From NCBI RefSeq assembly GCF_900605005.1, contig NZ_LR027558.1, forward strand, positions 2,092,227 to 2,136,640: a stretch of 44,414 nucleotides of DNA. Direction: 5' to 3'. A model generated the notes under the pieces. It had not been told where the DNA came from. It saw only the letters and a list, made by a program, of their open reading frames with translations, and did not search any database. The DNA comes from Acidipropionibacterium timonense (GTDB lineage: Bacteria; Actinomycetota; Actinomycetes; Propionibacteriales; Propionibacteriaceae). Shown here piece after piece: positions 1 to 7,744 of this stretch (the first letter of the stretch is position 1; each line of letters opens with the position of its first letter). The position numbers and the translations under genes were made by a program.

Positions 1-5
1 GTCAA

Positions 6-28
6 GTCCCTTTGAGTGGTGTCACTTC
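6..28. repeat. Left terminal inverted repeat of the IS256-family element
   Basis: Pairs with 1401-1423 in inverted orientation, 20 of 23 positions matching. The inner 12 bases are identical in both ends. Confidence 0.8.
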
Positions 29-44
29 GTCTGCTGGGTGGGGG

Positions 45-1313
45 TCAGGCGGTGAGGTGAAGTTGGGGTCTGGTGGCGTCGTGGTGGTCGGTGAGGGTGT
101 GGATGAGTTTGCGCATGGAGGTGTCGGAGAAGTAGCGGCGTTCGCCGTACTGCCATTCCTCGTGCTGTTCGATCAGGACGGCTCCGATGAGGCGGGTGAC
201 GGACTGGCGGTCGGGGAAGATCTGGACGACGTCTGCGCGGCGCTTGATCTCGCGGTTGAGCCGCTCGATGGGGTTGTTGGACCAGATCTTCTGCCAGTGC
301 TCCCTGGGCAGGGCCGCGAAGGCCGTCAGGTCGGCCTCGGCGTCGGCGAGCATGTGGGCGATCTCGGGGAAGGAGCCGGTCAGGGAGTCGGTGACCGCTT
401 GGTACTGGGCGGTGACGGCCTCGGGCGTGGTCTGGGCGAAGATTGTGGAGATCAGCGCGTTCACGGGCTTGGAGCGCGCCGACCCCAGGCGCTGGGTGAC
501 GTTGCGCGAGAAGTGCACACGGCACCGCTGCCAGGCCGCTCCCGGCAGGATCGCCTTGACCGCGGCCTTCAGGCCGGCGTGGGAGTCGCTGGTGACCATC
601 GCGACCCCAGCGGGGTCCGCCGGAGAGGCGACCTTCAGGCCCCGCTCGCGCAGGGAGCGCAGGAAGCTTGTCCAGAAGTCGGTGGTCTCGGCGTCCCCCA
701 GGCTGATCCCGAGGATCTCGCGGCGCCCCTGACCGGAGACGCCGGTGGCGACCACCAGGGCCTGGGAGACGACGCGGCCCCGCACCCTGACGTCGAGGTA
801 GGTGGCGTCCAGGAACAGGTAGGGGAACCAGGTGTGGTCCAGGGGTCGGGTCAGGAACTGCGCGACGGTCTCGTCGATCTCGGTGCAGATCCGCGAGACC
901 GTGGAGCGGAAGATGCCGGTGTCGTTGCCCAGGGCGCGCACCAGCTGGTCGACCTTGCGGGTGGACACGCCGTCGATCCAGGCAGTGGCGATCACGGCGT
1001 ACAGGGCCTTGTCGACCCTCCTGCGTGGGGACAGTAGGGACGGGAAGAACGACCCCTCCCTCAGCTTGGGGATCGCAAGGTCCACCTCGCCGGCTGGAGT
1101 GGCCAGCGTCTTGGAGCGCGTCCCGTTGCGGCGGGTCGTGCGCTCCGGGGTGCGCTCGTGCGGGGCCGCGCCGATCCTCGCGGTCGCCTCGGCGTTGATC
1201 AGGTCCTGCAGCCCCGCCTGCAGCATCCGTCGGAACACGTCCGAATGAGCGAGGTCGGGATCGGTCAGGACTTCCTGAATCAGCGCGGACAGGGCAGACT
1301 GGTTGTGGGTCAT
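45..1313 (-). CDS. IS256-family (mutator-type) transposase
   Basis: DDE transposase of 422 residues that would cut and rejoin the ends of its own element. All three acidic catalytic regions are visible: LDATYLDVRV (first Asp), the TSDSHAG region (second Asp), and NNPIERLNREIKRR (Glu, the most diagnostic motif of the family). The frame is open from end to end, so the enzyme may be active. The start is placed at the ATG encoding MTHNQSALSA, which matches the usual N-terminus of the family; an upstream in-frame GTG at 1361 would add 16 residues. The gene fills almost the whole element. Confidence 0.93.
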   Translation of the reverse strand: MTHNQSALSALIQEVLTDPDLAHSDVFRRMLQAGLQDLINAEATARIGAAPHERTPERTTRRNGTRSKTLATPAGEVDLAIPKLREGSFFPSLLSPRRRVDKALYAVIATAWIDGVSTRKVDQLVRALGNDTGIFRSTVSRICTEIDETVAQFLTRPLDHTWFPYLFLDATYLDVRVRGRVVSQALVVATGVSGQGRREILGISLGDAETTDFWTSFLRSLRERGLKVASPADPAGVAMVTSDSHAGLKAAVKAILPGAAWQRCRVHFSRNVTQRLGSARSKPVNALISTIFAQTTPEAVTAQYQAVTDSLTGSFPEIAHMLADAEADLTAFAALPREHWQKIWSNNPIERLNREIKRRADVVQIFPDRQSVTRLIGAVLIEQHEEWQYGERRYFSDTSMRKLIHTLTDHHDATRPQLHLTA

Positions 1314-1400
1314 CGTGAGATCACTTCTTTGCTTCTTGCCGGAAACAACAGGTCCTCCCACGATGACCCCTCTACGTCAACGCCGACGAGGGACCCGCAG

Positions 1401-1423
1401 GAAGTGACACCACACTAAGAGAC
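1401..1423. repeat. Right terminal inverted repeat of the IS256-family element
   Basis: Reverse complement matches 6-28 at 20 of 23 positions. It lies about 90 bases upstream of the transposase start, at the promoter end of the element. Confidence 0.8.
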
Positions 1424-1549
1424 GCACCCGAGTGCGACAGGTCCGGGCGGACTGGCCACAACGATGGCTTCGGCATCACGGACCAGGCCCTGTCCACGGC
1501 GGGGCTTCCTGCCGATCCTGTCGCTCCCCGCCGGCCCCGAGCAACCCGT

Positions 1550-1585
1550 GTGCGTGTGGGCCGTGACTACATGGCCCACACGCAC
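1550..1585. repeat. Perfect 13-bp inverted repeat (hairpin) around GGCCCACACGCAC
   Basis: GTGCGTGTGGGCC at 1550-1562 and GGCCCACACGCAC at 1573-1585 are exact reverse complements separated by 10 bases. The hairpin lies about 80 bases beyond the stop codon of the minus-strand lyase gene. It could form in that transcript, but no T-run follows, so calling it a terminator is uncertain. Confidence 0.7.
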
Positions 1586-1597
1586 GGAGGTCGGAGC
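1573..1597 (+). repeat. 25-nt direct repeat, copy 1
   Basis: Matches 1635-1659 at 22 of 25 positions, in the same orientation and 62 bases apart. The core is GGCCCA(C/A)ACGCAC followed by GGTCGGAGC. The core also occurs inverted at 1550-1562. Confidence 0.75.
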
Positions 1598-1634
1598 ACT
1601 TCGAGCTCCGAGGGGACCCAGCAGGGTGGGACAC

Positions 1635-1659
1635 GGCCCAAACGCACAGCGGTCGGAGC
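1635..1659 (+). repeat. 25-nt direct repeat, copy 2
   Basis: Second copy of the unit at 1573-1597, with three substitutions. It ends seven bases before the stop codon of the lyase gene. Confidence 0.75.
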
Positions 1660-1666
1660 CGTGAGC

Positions 1667-2533
1667 TCAGTCGAGGGGCTGGCCTGCCGCCTCGGCCAGG
1701 GCGAGGATGCGCTCGGCTTCCTCGACGTGGAGCTGCTCGATCATCCGACCGCGGTACGTCGCCACCCCGCCATTGCCGGCCTGCCAGGCCTCGATGAGGC
1801 CGCGGGCGTCGTCGATCTCGTCATCGCCGGGGGTGAAGACCTCGTTGGCCGGGCCGATCTGCGAGGGATGGACGAGGGTCTTGCCGTCGAACCCGAGCAG
1901 CCCGGCCTCGCGGGCCTGCTTGGTGAAGCCGATGGGGTCACGCACGTCGTTGTAGACCCCGTCGAGGATGACCTTGTCGGCGGCACGGGCGGCCAGGACG
2001 CAGGTCTGCAGGGCCGTGGCCAGCGGGGCCCTGCCGGGGACGTGCCTGGTGTGGAGCTCCTTGACGAGGTCGTTGGTACCCATGACGAGCACCTGCAGGC
2101 GTGGCGAGGCCTCGGCGATCGCCAGGGCGGACAGCACGGCCCGCGGCGTCTCGATCATCGCCCACAGGGCCAGCTGTGGGCCGGCACCGGCGGCCTCCAT
2201 GTCGGCGACGATGCGTCGCACCTGCTCGGCCGAGTCGACCTTGGGCACGGCGATGGCGTCCGGGCCAGCGGCGACGGCCGCCGCCAGATCGTCGGCGTAC
2301 CACGGGGTGTCCATGCCGTTGACCCGGATGACCACCTCACGGCGACCGTAGGGGTGCTCGGCGACGGCCCTGGCGGCGGCGGCCCTGGCCTCCGGCTTGG
2401 CCTCGGGGGCCACGGCGTCCTCCAGGTCGATGATGATGGCGTCGCACGCCAGGGTGCGGGCCTTCTCGAGGGCGCGGGCATTGGCGCCGGGCATGAAGAG
2501 GACGGAACGACGAGGACGCAGCACAGGATCCAT
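1667..2533 (-). CDS. CitE-like / HpcH-HpaI family acyl-CoA lyase
   Basis: TIM-barrel lyase of 288 residues in the citrate lyase beta-subunit/malyl-CoA lyase family. These enzymes split or form 3-hydroxyacyl-CoA thioesters (malyl-CoA, citramalyl-CoA and similar) with a divalent metal. Visible family motifs are IDLEDAV near 35-41, the Arg of VIRVNG near 70, the metal-binding Glu of MIETPR near 128, the Asp of GTNDLVKEL near 155, and GFDGKTLVHPSQI near 214-226, which contacts CoA. No citrate lyase alpha or gamma subunit lies nearby, so it is probably a stand-alone lyase like human CLYBL or mycobacterial Rv2498c. The substrate cannot be told from sequence. It lies 95 nt downstream of cobF on the same strand. 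A CACAAT box 6 nt before the ATG suggests its own leaderless transcript. Confidence 0.85.
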   Translation of the reverse strand: MDPVLRPRRSVLFMPGANARALEKARTLACDAIIIDLEDAVAPEAKPEARAAAARAVAEHPYGRREVVIRVNGMDTPWYADDLAAAVAAGPDAIAVPKVDSAEQVRRIVADMEAAGAGPQLALWAMIETPRAVLSALAIAEASPRLQVLVMGTNDLVKELHTRHVPGRAPLATALQTCVLAARAADKVILDGVYNDVRDPIGFTKQAREAGLLGFDGKTLVHPSQIGPANEVFTPGDDEIDDARGLIEAWQAGNGGVATYRGRMIEQLHVEEAERILALAEAAGQPLD

Positions 2534-2539
2534 GGACCC

Positions 2540-2545
2540 ATTGTG
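2540..2545 (-). promoter_or_regulatory. Candidate -10 box (CACAAT) of a leaderless transcript for the CitE-like gene
   Basis: CACAAT ends 6 nt before the ATG at 2533 and no Shine-Dalgarno sequence is seen in between. It keeps the A at position 2 and T at position 6 of the -10 consensus but lacks the first T. It is one of eight such placements in the window. Confidence 0.4.
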
Positions 2546-2628
2546 CCGCAGGGCGGTCGTCGAGGACGCCCGACGGTGTCGATGGTCGGCAGAGCCTGCA
2601 CGCCGCGACGGGACTGGCCGCCGAGCCC

Positions 2629-3405
2629 TCAGCGACGCCGCAACAGGTACGTGTCGAAGACCCAGCCGTGCTCGGCCAGGGCGGTGGCCCGGGTGGCGAG
2701 GATCTCGTCACGGACCTCCTCCAAGGGCCCGGACCGGAGGATCTCGTCGGGAGTGCCGATGTAGGCCGCCCAGTAGATGTCGATCCCGGTCGGGTCGATG
2801 AGGCTGAAGGTCTGCTTGCCGTCGAGCATGACGAGGACGTCGTCGACACCGACCGGCATGCCGCCCTCGAGCAGTCGGGCCGGGCTGATCTGGACGGCCC
2901 TTCCCTGACGGTTGATCGGGATCCGGAACCGCGAGGCCAGGGACAGCGAGGAGCTGATCCCCGGGATGACCTCGAGTTCGATCGGCACCTCACCGGCCTC
3001 GTCGACCTGCTCGATGAGCGATGTGACGATGGCCAGAGTCGACTCGAACAGTCCCGGGTCTCCCCAGACGAGGAACCCGCCACGCTGACCGTCGGCCAGG
3101 GCCTCACCGACCGCCCGGCTCCACTGCTCGAGGCGCTGGGCACGCCACGTGGCGACGGCCCGCGGGTAGTCCGGGGTCGACCGCCAGGGGCGGGGCGAGT
3201 CCTGCAGCTCGACGATCCGCAGCCCCGCGGCGTCCGGCCGGTGCCGACGCAGGATCTCGCGGCGGAACTCGACGAGGTCGTCGACGTCGTGCTCCTTGAG
3301 GACGACGAAGAGGACGTCGAGGCGCTCGATGGCGTGGACGGCCGCGAGGGTGATCCACTCAGGGTTGCCCGGGCCGATCCCGATGAGGTCGAGGTGTCTG
3401 GTCAT
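2629..3405 (-). CDS. cobF: Precorrin-6A synthase (deacetylating)
   Basis: SAM-dependent C1-methyltransferase of the oxygen-dependent cobalamin pathway, which methylates precorrin-5 and releases acetate to give precorrin-6A. The 258-residue length is typical. Tetrapyrrole-methylase signatures are GIGPG at 9-13, VWGDPGLFEST at 113-123 and IPGISSS at 147-153. The gene starts 21 nt after the stop of the polyprenyl synthase and is preceded by an AGGA-type ribosome site, so the two are probably co-transcribed. No other cobalamin gene is in the window. Confidence 0.9.
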   Translation of the reverse strand: MTRHLDLIGIGPGNPEWITLAAVHAIERLDVLFVVLKEHDVDDLVEFRREILRRHRPDAAGLRIVELQDSPRPWRSTPDYPRAVATWRAQRLEQWSRAVGEALADGQRGGFLVWGDPGLFESTLAIVTSLIEQVDEAGEVPIELEVIPGISSSLSLASRFRIPINRQGRAVQISPARLLEGGMPVGVDDVLVMLDGKQTFSLIDPTGIDIYWAAYIGTPDEILRSGPLEEVRDEILATRATALAEHGWVFDTYLLRRR

Positions 3406-3426
3406 GACGCTGTCCTGCCCCGACGC

Positions 3427-4401
3427 TCAGGACGAGCGGGTGACGACCTCGTCGCACAGGGCCTCGAGGGCCCGGCGGGACTCTCCGTCCGGCAGGGTCG
3501 ACAGGAGGGACCGGGCCCGGTCGGCGCGTCGCTGGATCTCGGCCCGGGCCTCCTCGATGACGTGGTTGGACCGCAGCCCCGCCAAGGCCCGGGCCAAGGT
3601 GGCGTCGTCGGACAGGTCGGCGTCGAGCAGCCCCTGGAGCTCGGCATCGGCGGGGTCCGTCGAGGCGCGCAGCATGAGGGTCGGCAGCGTGGGGACGCCC
3701 TCGCGCAGGTCGGTGCCGGGGGTCTTGCCGGTGCGGGTCGAAGTGACGTCGATGATGTCGTCGGAGAGCTGGAAAACCTGCCCGATCTCCTCGCCGAAGC
3801 GGCCCAGGGTCTCCAGCACGGTGGCGTCGGCCCCCGAGACCATGCCGCCGAAGACGGCCGCCGCGGCGATGAGGGAGCCTGTCTTGTCGGCGACGACCGA
3901 CAGGTAGTGGGCCAACGGGTCCTGCCCGTCCTGCGGTCCGCGGGTCTCGGCGATCTGTCCCTGGACGAGTCGGGCGAAGGTGCGGGCCTGGAGGCGCACG
4001 TAGTCGGTGCCCAGTTCGGCGACGACCTCGGAGGCGCGGGCGAAGAGGAAGTCGCCGACCATGATGGCCACCGAGTTGCCCCAGCGCAGGTTGGCCGACT
4101 CGGCCCCCCGTCGCATCGACGCCTCGTCCATGACGTCGTCGTGGTAGAGCGAGGCGACGTGGGTGAGCTCCATGACGACGGCCGCCCGCACGAGGTCGGC
4201 GTCGTCGACCGGCCCCCCGAACCGGGAGCACAGGACGACCAGGAGCGGGCGGAAGCGCTTGCCACCGGCGGAGATGATGTGGTTGGCGACCTCGGTGACG
4301 AAGGGGGTGTCGGCGCCGGCCTGGCGGGACAACTCGTCCTCGACCAGGGCGAGTTTGGCGGCGACGTCGTCGGTGAACTCGCTACTCACGTTCTGCGACA
4401 C
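3427..4401 (-). CDS. Long-chain polyprenyl diphosphate synthase (menaquinone side chain)
   Basis: Trans-prenyltransferase of 324 residues that extends an allylic diphosphate with isopentenyl units to make the menaquinone tail. Both aspartate-rich motifs are present: DDVMD at 88-92 and DDIID at 214-218. So are the substrate motif GGKRFRP at 46-52 and KTG at 173-175. The residues four and five positions before the first motif are small (Ser84, Ala83), as in synthases making long chains. It starts with GTG, preceded by AAGGAG. It resembles GrcC/HepT/IspB-type enzymes; the chain length cannot be read from sequence. It follows the nuo operon but is separated from it by a strong hairpin, so a separate promoter is likely in 4402-4552. 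Confidence 0.9.
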   Translation of the reverse strand: MSQNVSSEFTDDVAAKLALVEDELSRQAGADTPFVTEVANHIISAGGKRFRPLLVVLCSRFGGPVDDADLVRAAVVMELTHVASLYHDDVMDEASMRRGAESANLRWGNSVAIMVGDFLFARASEVVAELGTDYVRLQARTFARLVQGQIAETRGPQDGQDPLAHYLSVVADKTGSLIAAAAVFGGMVSGADATVLETLGRFGEEIGQVFQLSDDIIDVTSTRTGKTPGTDLREGVPTLPTLMLRASTDPADAELQGLLDADLSDDATLARALAGLRSNHVIEEARAEIQRRADRARSLLSTLPDGESRRALEALCDEVVTRSS

Positions 4402-4552
4402 GGTACTCCTTGCCGTCGGGCCGCCGGGCGACCGAACGGATGGTCAGGACGAGCGCGGCGCCGGTGGGCACCACGGTCCCACCTTAGTGCCTGGCATCGG
4501 GACCTGCCCACCCGAGGCCAGCGACCCTCGGGACGGGCCCGGGAACGGACGA

Positions 4553-4581
4553 GGGGGTCGGGGCCACCGGCCCCGACCCCC
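4553..4581 (-). terminator. Hairpin terminator after nuoN
   Basis: GGGGGTCGGGGCC and GGCCCCGACCCCC form a perfect 13-bp stem with a 3-nt loop, 19 nt past the nuoN stop. No clear U-run follows, as is common in high-GC actinobacteria. It probably ends the nuo transcript and separates it from the polyprenyl synthase gene. Confidence 0.75.
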
Positions 4582-4600
4582 AGCGCTCACCGGATCGGCC

Positions 4601-6223
4601 TCACCTCAGGAAGGTGGCCGCGTGGTTGAACATGTCGATGATCGGCTGCGGGAACAGGCCCAGGGCCAGGGTGCCCAGGGCGCAGACGACCAGGACGATC
4701 CAGCCGACGGTGCTCGGACTGCCCACCTCGACGTCCTCGGCCTGCTCACCGGGAGCACGGAAGAAGACGACGACGATGACCCGCAGGTAGAAGAACGCCG
4801 CCACCAGCGAGAAGATGACGCCGAGCAGGACGAGCCAGGCGAAGCCGCCCCGCCACCCTGCCAGGAAGACGACGAGCTTGCCGGTGAACCCGGCCGTGAG
4901 CGGGATGCCGGCGAAGCTCAGCATGAAGAGGACGACGAGCGCACCCAGAGCCGGGTGGGAACGACCCAGACCGGCCCACGAGGCGATCTCGGTCGACTCG
5001 CCGCCGGCCTTGCGCACCATGAGGACGATGACGAAGAACCCGATCGTCGCCAGACCGTACCCGGCCAGGTAGACGAGCACCGAGGACACCGACCCGGTCT
5101 GGCCGGCGGTCATGCCGGTCTGCACGGTGAAGGCGCCGACGACGCCGACGAGGATGAACCCGGCGTGGGCGATGGACGAGTACGCCAGCAGACGCTTCAT
5201 GTCGGACTGGGCCAGGCCGACGATCGACCCGACGGCCATGCTGGCCACCGCGACGACCGCCAGGATGATCTGCCAGTCCCACCTCATGCCGCCCAGGGCG
5301 ACGTAGAGGACGCGCATGAGGCCGACGAGGGCCACCATCTTCGTGGCGATCATCATGAACGCCGTCACCGGCGACGGGGCACCGGTGTAGACGTCGGGGG
5401 TCCAGTTGTGGAAGGGCACCGCACCGACCTTGAAGAGCAGCCCGACCGCCACGAGGATCATGCCGGCGGCCAGGAGCCTGGACCCCCCGGCCACGCCCAT
5501 GACGGCCTGCGCGATGGCTCCGAGCTGGAACGAGCCGGAGGCCCCGTAGAGCAGCGCGATGCCGTAGAGGAAGATCGCCGAGGACAGGGCGCCCAGGAGG
5601 AAGTACTTGAGCGCCGACTCCTGGGAGACCATACGGCGACGTCGCGCCATGCCACACAGGAGGTAGAGCGGCAGGGAGAAGATCTCGAGGGCGACGAACA
5701 TCATGACGAGGTCGTTGCTGGCCGCGAAGGCCATCATGCCGAAGATGCTGAAGAGCAGCAGCGGGTACACCTCGGTGTGCTCCTGGTGGGCCTCGACGGC
5801 TTCCTGCTCCAGCGGCGAGCCGGGGACGGTGGAGGCGCTGGCCACGAAGGAGGTCTGCACCCCACCCATCCGCTCGGCGAAGAGGGCGACCGTCCCCAGC
5901 GAGAACACCAGGAGCAGCAGCCACGTCGCGTAGGTCGGGGCGTCGAGGGCCAGGGAGCCCACGCCGGCCAGCTTGTAGCCGGCGTGCGTCCACCCGGTGA
6001 GCACCGAGCCGAGCGCGGCGAGCAGGACGATCGTCGTGAGGCCGAGCTGCACCGGACGGCGGGAGGCGCGGGGCACGAAGGCCTCGACGAGGGTCTCGAT
6101 CGCGGCTCCCCCGACGACGAGGAACAGCGGCATGAGCGCCGACCACTCGATGTGGGGCGCCTGGATGTCCAGGGGAACGATCTGCATGGCGGTCAGGCCG
6201 AGGATCGCGGACTGGGAGATCAC
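4601..6223 (-). CDS. nuoN: NADH-quinone oxidoreductase subunit N
   Basis: Antiporter-like membrane subunit of complex I, 540 residues with about 14 transmembrane helices. It forms one of the proton channels in the membrane arm. The family pattern is clear, for example LEIFSLPLYLLC in the middle, YFLLGALSSAIFLYGIALLYG, and SDMKRLLAYSSIAHAGFI. It is the last gene of the operon. The start is GTG, overlapping the nuoM stop as GTGA, which implies translational coupling. Confidence 0.96.
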   Translation of the reverse strand: MISQSAILGLTAMQIVPLDIQAPHIEWSALMPLFLVVGGAAIETLVEAFVPRASRRPVQLGLTTIVLLAALGSVLTGWTHAGYKLAGVGSLALDAPTYATWLLLLVFSLGTVALFAERMGGVQTSFVASASTVPGSPLEQEAVEAHQEHTEVYPLLLFSIFGMMAFAASNDLVMMFVALEIFSLPLYLLCGMARRRRMVSQESALKYFLLGALSSAIFLYGIALLYGASGSFQLGAIAQAVMGVAGGSRLLAAGMILVAVGLLFKVGAVPFHNWTPDVYTGAPSPVTAFMMIATKMVALVGLMRVLYVALGGMRWDWQIILAVVAVASMAVGSIVGLAQSDMKRLLAYSSIAHAGFILVGVVGAFTVQTGMTAGQTGSVSSVLVYLAGYGLATIGFFVIVLMVRKAGGESTEIASWAGLGRSHPALGALVVLFMLSFAGIPLTAGFTGKLVVFLAGWRGGFAWLVLLGVIFSLVAAFFYLRVIVVVFFRAPGEQAEDVEVGSPSTVGWIVLVVCALGTLALGLFPQPIIDMFNHAATFLR

Positions 6224-7731
6224 TTGACACCCTCCTTGACGACCGGGGCCGGATCAGTCATGCCGATGGCCGACATGGTCTGCTGGGCGACCGGTTCGAT
6301 GACGTGCAGCATGGGCCGCGGGAAGAAACCGAAGACCAGGAGCAGCAGGACCAACGGCGCCAGGGCCGCCTTCTCCAGACCGTCGAGGTCGCGGTTGACG
6401 TGCTCGGCGGTGGCCTCGGTGACCGGCCCGGTCATCGTCCGCTTGTAGGCGAGCAGGACGTAGACGGCGGCCAGCACCATGCCGAGGGTCGACACGGCGA
6501 CGTACACCGGATGACGCGACCACGACCCGGCCAGGACCATGAACTCACCGACGAAGTTCGACAGGCCCGGCAGGGACATCGTCGCCAGGCCGGCGAAGAG
6601 GAACAGCCCGGCGAGCACCGGGGCCGTCCTCTGGACGCCACCGAAGTCGCGCACGTCGGCCGAACCGCGCCGCCGCACAAGGAAGCCGAGGACGAGGAAG
6701 AGGGCCGCGGTGGAGAACCCGTGGTTGAACATGTAGAAGACCGATCCGGTGATCGACGTCGTCGTCACCGCGAAGATCCCCATGACCATGAAGCCGAAGT
6801 GGCTCACCGAGGTGTACGAGACGAGCCTCATGAGATCACGTGACGTGGCCGCCATGGCGGCACCCCACAGGACCGAGATGATGGCCAGGACGAGGACGAA
6901 CGGCGTCGCCCAGTGGGAGGCCTGCGGGAAGAGCCCCAGGCACAGCCGGAGCATCCCCAGGGTGCCGATCTTGTCGAGCAGGCCCACCAGCAGGGTCGAG
7001 GCCCCGGGGTTGGCCTGTTCGGCGGCGTCCGGCAGCCAGGTGTGCACCGGCACCATCGGGGCCTTGACCGCGAAGGCGATGAAGAAGCCGACGAAGAGGT
7101 ACTTGCCGATGGCTCCGTCGAAGGACACCTTCGCCAGGTCGGACAGGAGGAAGGTCCCGCCGTGGACCCCGACCCCGATGACCGCGAAGAGCATGACGAG
7201 CCCGCCGGCCAGGGAGTACAGGAGGAACTTCATGGCCGCGGCCCGACGACGGGGTCCGCCCCACCCGCCGATGAGGAAGTACATCGGCAGCAGGCTGGCC
7301 TCGAAGAAGAGGTAGAACAGGAGGACGTCGACCGAGGTGAAGCAGTAGATCGCCAGGCCCTCGGTCATGAGCGCCAGACCGAAGAAGGCGTTCGTCGACC
7401 ACGGGGCGGTGCCATCGCCCAGGGTGCCCTCGCCGACGTTCCACTCGGCGAGCAGGACCACCGGCACGAGGATGACGGTGAGCAGGACGAGGGTCATCGA
7501 CAGACCGTCGGAGCTCAGCGCGTACCAGGCTCCGATGGCGCGGATCCAGTGATGCGTCTCGGAGAGGTTCGTGCCGGTGGCGGCCATGACGAAGGCGATG
7601 ATGCCCAGGACGAGGGTGACGACCGAGATCGCCAGGCCCAGGGTGCGTCCGGCACGGCCCTTGAGGGCGATGACCACGGCGCCACCGATGATCGGCAGCA
7701 GGGCCAGGATCGAGAGGATCGGGAAACTCAT
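6220..7731 (-). CDS. nuoM: NADH-quinone oxidoreductase subunit M
   Basis: Antiporter-like proton-translocating membrane subunit of complex I, 503 residues. Typical segments are LFYLFFEASLLPMYFLIGGWG with the conserved Glu, the Lys-bearing VKAPMVPVHTWLPDA motif, and SYTSVSHFGFMVMGI. It starts 13 nt after the nuoL stop and overlaps nuoN by 4 nt. Confidence 0.97.
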   Translation of the reverse strand: MSFPILSILALLPIIGGAVVIALKGRAGRTLGLAISVVTLVLGIIAFVMAATGTNLSETHHWIRAIGAWYALSSDGLSMTLVLLTVILVPVVLLAEWNVGEGTLGDGTAPWSTNAFFGLALMTEGLAIYCFTSVDVLLFYLFFEASLLPMYFLIGGWGGPRRRAAAMKFLLYSLAGGLVMLFAVIGVGVHGGTFLLSDLAKVSFDGAIGKYLFVGFFIAFAVKAPMVPVHTWLPDAAEQANPGASTLLVGLLDKIGTLGMLRLCLGLFPQASHWATPFVLVLAIISVLWGAAMAATSRDLMRLVSYTSVSHFGFMVMGIFAVTTTSITGSVFYMFNHGFSTAALFLVLGFLVRRRGSADVRDFGGVQRTAPVLAGLFLFAGLATMSLPGLSNFVGEFMVLAGSWSRHPVYVAVSTLGMVLAAVYVLLAYKRTMTGPVTEATAEHVNRDLDGLEKAALAPLVLLLLVFGFFPRPMLHVIEPVAQQTMSAIGMTDPAPVVKEGVK

Positions 7732-7744
7732 CTCATCTCCTCCC

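Larger units (their letters stand above)
6..1423 (-). mobile_element. IS256-family insertion sequence, complete
   Basis: Imperfect terminal inverted repeats at 6-28 and 1401-1423 match at 20 of 23 positions and share the inner core TGGTGTCACTTC. They enclose one intact transposase gene on the minus strand. The size of about 1.4 kb is normal for the family. Only five bases lie left of the element, so the expected 8-9 bp target duplication cannot be tested; the bases that are visible do not match the right flank. The exact outer ends are inferred from the repeat alignment. Confidence 0.85.
1424..1666. other. Intergenic region between the IS and the CitE-like lyase gene
   Basis: No credible coding frame is seen on either strand. 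The stretch holds the repeat motifs annotated at 1550-1597 and 1635-1659. It lies downstream of the lyase gene, so it may serve as its 3' untranslated and termination region. Confidence 0.6.

Noticed and set aside
1-5. Target-site duplication of the IS256 element
   Set aside because: Only five flanking bases are visible on the left, and they do not match the right flank, so nothing can be claimed.
2534-4600. Cobalamin riboswitch near cobF or the polyprenyl synthase
   Set aside because: No B12-box-like core or suitable leader length was seen upstream of either gene.
4163-6448. A 761-codon open frame on the plus strand, along with several other long plus-strand frames across the nuo region
   Set aside because: They are antisense shadows of real minus-strand genes in GC-rich DNA. 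The translations are low-complexity, rich in Asp, Glu, Gly and Arg, with no known domain.
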